This document shows positions 1 through 4,638 of a DNA stretch of 6,047 nt, one piece after another. The notes under the pieces are model-generated. The model was not told the origin of the DNA. It saw only the letters and a list, made by a program, of their open reading frames with translations, and searched no databases. The position numbers were made by a program, and so were the translations under genes. How positions within the stretch are numbered: the stretch's first letter is position 1; the number at the start of each line of letters is the position of its first letter. The stretch is from assembly GCA_018056215.1 (NCBI GenBank), contig JAGPGB010000074.1, positions 1 through 6,047 of the forward strand. Direction: 5' to 3'. This stretch comes from Bacteroidales bacterium (lineage in GTDB: Bacteria; Bacteroidota; Bacteroidia; Bacteroidales; DTU049).

Positions 1-418
1 TAATAATCTAAAAAGTTTAATTTTAAAAACAAAATTTAAAGTTGATGCTCCAGTTTATTTAGGCGGACCAGTTAAAGAAAATAAAATTTTTGTATTACAT
101 AGATTAGGTGAAATAGTTCCTAAAAGTATAGAAATAATCCCAGGGCTTTGGTGGGGTGGCGATACAAGAGTATTATATGATTTGATAAATAGTGGCATTG
201 CCAATGATAATAATCTTAGAATTTTTCAAGGATATAGCTCTTGGGCACCTATGCAGCTGAAAGAAGAAATGAAAAAAAATTATTGGGCTGTCACAGAGCT
301 TGATATAGATGAAATCTTTGAAATGCCAATAAGATTTATGTGGAATAAATGTGTAGAAAAATTAGGTGCAGATTATGAATTTTGGCAACATATTCCAGAA
401 AATCCTGCATTAAATTAA
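1..418 (+). CDS. yqgE: YqgE/AlgH family (UPF0301, DUF179) protein, 5'-truncated by the window edge
   Basis: The reading frame is open from position 2 to the TAA at 416-418, giving 138 visible residues. The family is usually about 185 residues, so roughly 45 N-terminal residues are missing. Numbering from the first full codon, the family signatures are VYLGGPV (18-24), VLHR (31-34), GLWWGGD (48-54), the stretch GYSSWAPMQL (77-86), and the C-terminal ending PENPALN, which resembles the Bacteroidota versions. A TTG at 182 could be read as a start, but the conserved GGPV, VLHR and WGGD blocks lie upstream of it in the same frame, so it is internal. The proteins are small, soluble and widely conserved, and their biochemical role is unknown; the name AlgH comes from an alginate regulation phenotype in Pseudomonas and should not be taken as a function here. 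The usual GYSGWxPGQL motif has Ser and Met in place of two Gly residues. Transcription probably ends at the hairpin 15 bp downstream. Confidence 0.93.
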   Translation, partial: NNLKSLILKTKFKVDAPVYLGGPVKENKIFVLHRLGEIVPKSIEIIPGLWWGGDTRVLYDLINSGIANDNNLRIFQGYSSWAPMQLKEEMKKNYWAVTELDIDEIFEMPIRFMWNKCVEKLGADYEFWQHIPENPALN

Positions 419-432
419 ACTTTGTTTTTTTC

Positions 433-460
433 AAACTAAATTAAATGATTAATTTAGTTT
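433..460 (+). terminator. Perfect 12-bp stem hairpin after yqgE
   Basis: AAACTAAATTAA (433-444) and TTAATTTAGTTT (449-460) are exact reverse complements around a 4-nt ATGA loop, starting 15 bp after the yqgE stop codon. The stem is almost all A-T and ends in a short T run (458-461). A longer T-rich tract (419-431) lies in front of it, so it could work weakly in both directions. Position and symmetry fit an intrinsic terminator. The low GC content of the stem is the main doubt, but it matches the base composition of the window. Confidence 0.65.
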
Positions 461-562
461 TAAATATTGCTTTTCAAAATTATAAGAAAAATTATTATCT
501 AAACATTTATTTATAAATATTTTATTTAGTATTTTTTCTCCCACTGGCATACTAAAAATTAT

Positions 563-570
563 TAATTTTG
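563..570 (+). promoter_or_regulatory. Candidate Bacteroidota -7 element (TAATTTTG) directly ahead of the acyltransferase start
   Basis: TAATTTTG matches the TAnnTTTG -7 consensus of Bacteroidota sigma factors. It ends 7 bp before the ATG at 578, so transcription would begin at or next to the start codon and the mRNA would be leaderless or nearly so. No TTTG -33 element is seen at a proper distance; the best is a weak CTGG at 544-547. In such AT-rich DNA an 8-bp match with two free positions can arise by chance, so this is tentative. Confidence 0.35.
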
Positions 571-577
571 ATAAAAA

Positions 578-1129
578 ATGTCTTTAGCTAATTTATTATT
601 GAGAATAATAGGATGGAGAGTGGTAACAGATGAAGATATAAGCAAATATGACAAGGCTGTTCTCATCATGTCGCCACATACTTCAAATAATGACTTTATC
701 ATTGGTTGGTTAGCATTAAAAAAATTAAATGTAAAAGCTAAATTTATTATTAAAAAAGAATTATTTTTTTTCCCATTATCTGTAATATTAAAGTCTTTAG
801 GAGCATTACCAGTAGATAGGGAAAATCCTAAAAAATTACCTATAGAATTAATAAATATAATAGACAAATCGTCTAATATGTGGTTAATAATAACACCAGA
901 AGGCACTAGAAAACCCGTCTATCATTGGAAAAAGGGATTTTATTATATTGCTCAGAAAACTGATATCCCAATCATTCCTTCTTTTTTAGATTATGACAAA
1001 AAAGTAGCACATGTTTTGCCTGCATTTCATCCAACTGGAGATTATGACAAGGATATGCTACCTTTTATTGAAATCTTAAAGAATGTTATTCCAAAAAATA
1101 AAGATAATTTTGTCTTACCTAAAAAATAA
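578..1129 (+). CDS. Small lysophospholipid acyltransferase (LPLAT/PlsC-like) family protein
   Basis: This 183-residue protein carries the glycerolipid acyltransferase signature. The catalytic HX4D box is HTSNND (His34, Asp39), a GALPVDR block lies at 75-81, the substrate-binding TPEGTR block lies at 106-111, and the IPIIPSF block lies at 130-136. Members of the family move an acyl chain from acyl-CoA or acyl-ACP to a lysophospholipid-type acceptor at the inner face of the membrane. This protein is shorter than classic PlsC (about 240 residues), has no clear N-terminal membrane helix, and resembles the short 'HTSxxDF' subgroup whose acceptor is not established. I therefore do not call it plsC. 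The start is firm: an in-frame TAA sits two codons upstream (572-574). Its stop codon directly abuts the ATG of the next gene, so both are probably made from one message and may act on connected steps of phospholipid metabolism. The substrate is inference only. Confidence 0.88.
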   Translation: MSLANLLLRIIGWRVVTDEDISKYDKAVLIMSPHTSNNDFIIGWLALKKLNVKAKFIIKKELFFFPLSVILKSLGALPVDRENPKKLPIELINIIDKSSNMWLIITPEGTRKPVYHWKKGFYYIAQKTDIPIIPSFLDYDKKVAHVLPAFHPTGDYDKDMLPFIEILKNVIPKNKDNFVLPKK

Positions 1130-2203
1130 ATGATGCGAGAAAGTAATTTTGTAGCTTTATTTAGATATCCTAAAGATTGGATCGATGATCTCATAAATGA
1201 AATTAATCTAGCAAAAAATTGGATATATATTGAAATTTATAGATTTGTTAATGACCCTACAGGTATCAGAGTTAGAGACGCCTTAGTAGAAAAAGCTAAA
1301 GAAAAAGTAAAAATTTACGTGCTTGTAGATAGCTATGGTGCTAAATCAGATACAAATTTTTTTAAACCTTTGTTAGATGCTGGGGGAATGGTTCGTTTTT
1401 TTACACCTATTCCTATTTCATTAGCTATTTTTTCAGAAGCTCATCGTAGAAATCATAGAAAAATTATCATAATTGACCAGATATCTTACTTGGGTTCAGC
1501 GAATATTTCTAACTATTCTCTTGGATGGAGAGAAAGCATTTTTAAGTTTAATGATCCCAAATTAGCTAATAGATTAATCTACTTTGTAAAACTAAATTTC
1601 AAACATTATAAAACATATACTTTTAATCAGAAAAAATTTCATAGTATTCATAATGTAAATGGGATGGAGCTGATACGTGATATACCATCCATCTGGAAAC
1701 AACGTGTTAGAAAAAAACTTAATTGGCTCATAGATAATGCTAATAAATCTATTCAAATAGCTACACCATATTTCCTACCTATGGGTTCTACTATTGATGC
1801 ATTGATAGATGCTGCTACACGTGGAGTTTATACTGAAATTTATTTACCTTTCAGAAGTGATGTTAACTCTATGGATGTTCTTAGAAATTATTATTTAGGA
1901 AAATTGTGGAAAGCTGGTATAAAAATATTTTTTTATTTACCCACTAATTTACATGCCAAATTACTTTTGATAGATAATGAAAAATATATGATAGGTAGTA
2001 GTAATTATGACTATAGAAGCTATCTATATATGCACGAAATTAATATGCTAGCAAAGGATCCAGTAGTAGTAAATGAATTGAATAAATATTTCGATGAATT
2101 GAAGCAAGATAGCAATGAGTTTGATTATGATAGATGGCGAGAGAGACCTATGTTAGATAAATTAATAGAAAAAATCTTAATCCCTTTTAGATTTTTATTT
2201 TGA
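1130..2203 (+). CDS. Phospholipase D-like protein, cardiolipin synthase family (two HKD motifs)
   Basis: This 357-residue protein has both catalytic HxKx4D motifs of the PLD superfamily. HKD1 is His109-Lys111-Asp116, followed by GSAN at 122-125. HKD2 is His275-Lys277-Asp282, followed by GSSN at 289-292. Two motifs in one chain make a complete active site, and the spacing fits bacterial cardiolipin synthases, which join phosphatidyl groups to phosphatidylglycerol or a similar acceptor. There is no N-terminal pair of membrane helices as in ClsA, so it is closer in layout to the soluble or peripheral ClsB/ClsC type. The C-terminus (about 341-357) is basic and hydrophobic and could help membrane contact. 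Two ATG codons stand in tandem at 1130 and 1133, and either may be used. The first follows the upstream TAA with no gap, which suggests translational coupling with the acyltransferase. Other PLD activities, such as phospholipase or transphosphatidylase on another lipid, cannot be excluded from sequence alone. Confidence 0.88.
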   Translation: MMRESNFVALFRYPKDWIDDLINEINLAKNWIYIEIYRFVNDPTGIRVRDALVEKAKEKVKIYVLVDSYGAKSDTNFFKPLLDAGGMVRFFTPIPISLAIFSEAHRRNHRKIIIIDQISYLGSANISNYSLGWRESIFKFNDPKLANRLIYFVKLNFKHYKTYTFNQKKFHSIHNVNGMELIRDIPSIWKQRVRKKLNWLIDNANKSIQIATPYFLPMGSTIDALIDAATRGVYTEIYLPFRSDVNSMDVLRNYYLGKLWKAGIKIFFYLPTNLHAKLLLIDNEKYMIGSSNYDYRSYLYMHEINMLAKDPVVVNELNKYFDELKQDSNEFDYDRWRERPMLDKLIEKILIPFRFLF

Positions 2204-2233
2204 ATTTTATTTCTCAAAAATATTATAATTTTG
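2199..2233 (+). promoter_or_regulatory. Candidate Bacteroidota promoter for the OmpA-family gene
   Basis: TTTG at 2199-2202, overlapping the stop codon of the PLD gene, and TAATTTTG at 2226-2233 match the TTTG (-33) and TAnnTTTG (-7) elements of Bacteroidota. The 23-bp spacing is at the long end of what is reported for this promoter class. The predicted start near 2240 would give a leader of about 50 nt. The gap downstream has an A-rich stretch but no Shine-Dalgarno sequence, as is normal in this phylum. This is the better of the two promoter candidates in the window because both boxes are present. Confidence 0.45.
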
Positions 2234-2288
2234 ACAGATTTTTGATTTGAAATTTCTATATACTTCAAAAAAATATTTTTAAACAATT

Positions 2289-4196
2289 ATGAAAAAATTT
2301 ATTTTATTAATTTGCATATCATCATTTACTATAGCATTATTTTCTCAAAATCTTAGTTCTAATAATCCTAAAGCTATAAAATATTATAATGATGGAATAA
2401 AATTTTATGAGAATTACGAAAGTTTAAATGCTTTAAACAAATTCAAAAAAGCAACAGAGATAGATCCACAATTTATTGAAGCGTATCTGTTGATAGCTCA
2501 GATATATAGCGATTTAGAGATATATGATTCATCTATTGTATATTATAAAAAAGCTATTGATATAGATAAAGATTTTTTCCCCAATGCATATATGATAATT
2601 GCTAAAATTAGCTATATGATAGGAAAATATTCTGATGCTGTGACCTATCAAGAGCAATATTATCATCATCCTAAATTATCTGATTTCCAAAAAAATAAAG
2701 CTGAGTTGGAGTTAGATTTATATCGTGGAGCATTAGAATTATACAATAATCCTGTCCCTTTCACTCCAGTTAATTTAGGCGTTAATGTCAATTCTAATTA
2801 TTCTGAATATTCACCTGCATTGACTATCGATGATAGTACAATAATCTTTACTAGGAAAATACCAAGCATAGATAATAAAAATGAGCAAGAAGATTTTTTC
2901 CAAAGTATTAAATTAAAAAATGGACAATGGTCTAAAGCAGAGCCTCTGCAAGGGGAATTGAATACTAACAATAATGAAGGAGCTCATACAATATCTGCTG
3001 ATGGTAAAATAATCTATTTCACAGCTTGTAATAGAAGTGATGGTTATGGTAGTTGCGATATTTATAGAAGCTATAAAAGAGGCAATATATGGACAAAAGC
3101 AGAGAATGTGAAAGAGCTAAATTCAGAAACCTGGGATAGCCAGCCAAGTTTATCAGCCGATGGTAAAACAATTTATTTTGCTTCTGCTAGAAGTGGTAAT
3201 ATGGATATATATGCCTCACAATTGTTAGATAATAATAAGTGGAATAAACCGACCAGATTAGCTAATAATATTAATACTGCTAAATCAGAGTTGACACCAT
3301 TTATCCATCCTGATGGTAAAACATTATTTTTTGCTTCTGATGGACATGGCGGTATGGGCAAATACGATATTTTTTATACTCAGAAAATTAATGATACTTT
3401 GTGGACAAATCCAATAAATATAGGCTATCCAATAAATACAAATAAAGATGATGCTTTTTTATTTGTAAATGCTAATGGTAATAAAGCTTTTTTTGCTTCA
3501 GAAATGTCAGGTGGCTTTGGTGGCTATGATATTTATATGTTTGAGCTACCTAAAAATATAATTTCTAATCCAGTTACATATTTTAAAGGTTTAGTATTAG
3601 ACAATAACAATAATAATCCTATAACCAATGCTGTTGCAGAATTATACTCTTTAAATGATGGTTCATTAAAAGGAAAAGCAAAAACAGATTATGATGGCAC
3701 ATTTATATTACCTTTACCTACTGGTACATCTTATGCACTAAATGTAAGTGCAGAGAATTATCTTTTTTATAGTGAACATATAGAACTCATGGAGACTAGA
3801 GATTCTTTGCATCCTTTTATTAAATATATTTATCTGAAATCTATTCAAAAAGACCAAACCATGGTACTTAATAATATTTTATTCGATTTTGATAAATCAA
3901 CATTAAGGCCCGAATCTTATGTGGAATTAGAAAAATTATATAAATTTTTGATAGAAAATCCTAATTTAATAATTGAAATCGGTGGACATACAGATAATAA
4001 AGGAACTAAAGAATACAATCTATTACTTAGTGAAAAAAGAGCTAAAGCAGTTTATGATTACTTGATTAGCAAAAATATTAATCCAAGTAGGTTAAAATAT
4101 AAAGGCTATGGAGATACAAAGCCAATAGCAGACAATACTACAGAAGAAGGTAGGCAATTAAATAGAAGGACTGAAATTAAAATTCTGAATAATTGA
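2289..4196 (+). CDS. Multidomain OmpA-family periplasmic protein (TPR, five-bladed PD40 propeller, CRD-like, OmpA_C), PorE-like
   Basis: This 635-residue protein is complete. Residues 1-19 form a signal peptide (MKKFILLICISSFTIALFS), probably cut near FS/Q. Residues 27-128 hold about three TPR units. Residues 165-420 hold five PD40/WD40-like blades, each with an S/P-x-DGK-x-aromatic-F core and most ending in D-I-Y/F (around 171, 229, 281, 333 and 386). Cys247 and Cys256 in blade 2 could form a disulfide. Residues 430-517 form a carboxypeptidase-regulatory-like beta-sandwich, preceded by an Asn-rich linker. Residues 525-635 form an OmpA_C peptidoglycan-binding domain: FDFDKSTL (532-539), GHTDN (566-570), and Asp569 and Arg584, placed 15 apart like the diaminopimelate-binding pair of OmpA. 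The domain order equals that of PorE of the type IX secretion system, which links the secretion machinery to peptidoglycan. Related proteins are also encoded next to PorP/SprF genes, and no such gene is visible here. Cys9 is not in a proper lipobox. The domain call is firm; the link to type IX secretion is inference. Confidence 0.9.
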   Translation: MKKFILLICISSFTIALFSQNLSSNNPKAIKYYNDGIKFYENYESLNALNKFKKATEIDPQFIEAYLLIAQIYSDLEIYDSSIVYYKKAIDIDKDFFPNAYMIIAKISYMIGKYSDAVTYQEQYYHHPKLSDFQKNKAELELDLYRGALELYNNPVPFTPVNLGVNVNSNYSEYSPALTIDDSTIIFTRKIPSIDNKNEQEDFFQSIKLKNGQWSKAEPLQGELNTNNNEGAHTISADGKIIYFTACNRSDGYGSCDIYRSYKRGNIWTKAENVKELNSETWDSQPSLSADGKTIYFASARSGNMDIYASQLLDNNKWNKPTRLANNINTAKSELTPFIHPDGKTLFFASDGHGGMGKYDIFYTQKINDTLWTNPINIGYPINTNKDDAFLFVNANGNKAFFASEMSGGFGGYDIYMFELPKNIISNPVTYFKGLVLDNNNNNPITNAVAELYSLNDGSLKGKAKTDYDGTFILPLPTGTSYALNVSAENYLFYSEHIELMETRDSLHPFIKYIYLKSIQKDQTMVLNNILFDFDKSTLRPESYVELEKLYKFLIENPNLIIEIGGHTDNKGTKEYNLLLSEKRAKAVYDYLISKNINPSRLKYKGYGDTKPIADNTTEEGRQLNRRTEIKILNN

Positions 4197-4210
4197 TCAA
4201 TTTATAAAAG

Positions 4211-4232
4211 TATTTCAAATATAATTGAAATA
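4211..4232 (+). terminator. Weak hairpin after the OmpA-family gene
   Basis: TATTTCAA (4211-4218) and TTGAAATA (4225-4232) are exact reverse complements around a 6-nt loop, beginning 14 bp after the stop codon. A G-U pair can extend the stem by one. There is no proper T run behind it (TGGTTTAAT follows), so an intrinsic terminator is only possible; the position right after the gene is the best argument. Confidence 0.4.
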
Positions 4233-4332
4233 TGGTTTAATATAAAGAGAATTTTTATAATATTTAAACGAAGATTACCTGATATTTAAATATTTAGCAA
4301 AAATATGATACTGATTATAATAATTTTAAAAA

Positions 4333-4514
4333 TGTTTAAAATAAGTAATGATATATTAATTTAAAATAATAATGATCAATATATTGCTAAATTTAGATTA
4401 TAAGAAGAATAAATGAAAAATTAATTTTTATAAAATATTTCTATATAATTTTGATTAATAATGATTTTGAATATTAAAAAATTATTAATTAAATATCATT
4501 ACTTATTTTAAACA
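4333..4514. repeat. Long inverted repeat with perfect 22-bp arms; large imperfect hairpin or decayed MITE-like element
   Basis: The left arm is 4333-4354 (begins TGTTTAAAATAAG) and the right arm is 4493-4514 (ends CTTATTTTAAACA). The arms are exact reverse complements over 22 bp, 138 bp apart. Skipping one base (A4355), the pairing goes on for six more: TTAATT 4356-4361 with AATTAA 4487-4492. Outside the arms, after a symmetric 9-nt mismatch, ATAATAA 4317-4323 pairs with TTATTAT 4524-4530. The centre holds a perfect palindrome, AAAAATTAATTTTT (4416-4429), whose axis is 1 bp from that of the arms. This nested symmetry suggests that the whole block was once one palindrome. No transposase gene and no convincing target duplication are seen, so a mobile origin is unproven; a bidirectional transcription end for the two converging genes is equally possible. 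Confidence 0.75.
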
Positions 4515-4588
4515 ATAAATTTTTTATTATCTAAAATGCTTATTGACAGATAGATATGAATTAATTAAAAGAATTAAATTTTTTGTTA

Positions 4589-4610
4589 CTTCCTATCCTC
4601 TACCCTACCT
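4589..4610. other. C-rich, G-free 22-bp patch in AT-rich spacer
   Basis: On the + strand this stretch is C and T with only three A and no G, with an irregular CCTA/CCTCTA/CCCTA/CCT pattern. On the - strand it reads as a purine tract with GGTAG-like units and would lie in the 3' untranslated part of the peptidase message, about 28 nt after its stop codon. It stands out sharply from the surrounding spacer. I know of no matching element. Confidence 0.5.
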
Positions 4611-4617
4611 GTATCGT

Positions 4618-4635
4618 ATAACAAATATTTGTTAT
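4618..4635 (-). terminator. Perfect 18-bp palindrome 3 nt after the S41 peptidase stop codon
   Basis: ATAACAAATATTTGTTAT is its own reverse complement. In RNA it would form a stem of about 7 bp with a 4-nt loop. It begins 3 nt downstream of the peptidase stop codon on the - strand, which fits a 3'-end structure or processing barrier. No T run follows on the - strand, so a classic intrinsic terminator is doubtful; a dimeric protein binding site is the alternative. Confidence 0.4.
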
Positions 4636-4638
4636 TTA

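Larger units (their letters stand above)
4197..4638. other. Convergent intergenic region without a gene (442 bp)
   Basis: This is very AT-rich DNA between the 3' ends of the OmpA-family gene and the S41 peptidase gene. No reading frame of credible length or composition is seen on either strand. It contains a small hairpin just after the first gene, a long inverted repeat near its centre, a C-rich patch, and an 18-bp palindrome next to the peptidase stop codon; all are listed separately. Apart from these, only short A/T runs and trivial AT palindromes are present, such as ATATTTAAATAT at 4282-4293. Confidence 0.85.

Noticed and set aside
182..184. TTG as start codon of the first gene
   Set aside because: Conserved YqgE blocks (GGPV, VLHR, WGGD) lie upstream in the same frame, so the gene begins before the window.
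562..906. 114-codon open frame on the - strand
   Set aside because: It lies fully antisense to the acyltransferase, whose catalytic motifs are intact. Its product is rich in Asn, Ile, Leu and Phe with no recognisable motif, as expected from reading AT-rich coding DNA backwards.
2269..2280. AAAAATATTTTT palindrome just before the OmpA-family start
   Set aside because: It is pure A/T and 12 bp, expected by chance in this composition. It would more likely be part of the A-rich leader than a terminator or operator.
2289..2320. Lipoprotein signal with Cys9 in the OmpA-family protein
   Set aside because: The residue before Cys is Ile instead of Gly, Ala or Ser, and only a short hydrophobic stretch precedes it. 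A normal signal peptidase I site near residue 19 fits better.
3173..3361. 62-codon open frame on the - strand
   Set aside because: It is antisense to the PD40 propeller of the OmpA-family gene and is explained by the repeated blade coding sequence; no motif or start context supports it.
3599..3620. AAT-rich repeat run coding for several Asn residues in the OmpA-family protein
   Set aside because: It is a short interdomain linker at the entry of the CRD-like domain. The run is too short to suggest phase variation.
4282..4293. ATATTTAAATAT palindrome, with a nearby direct copy of ATATTTAAA at 4260-4268
   Set aside because: It is short, pure A/T and found in a spacer full of similar runs, so there is no support for function.
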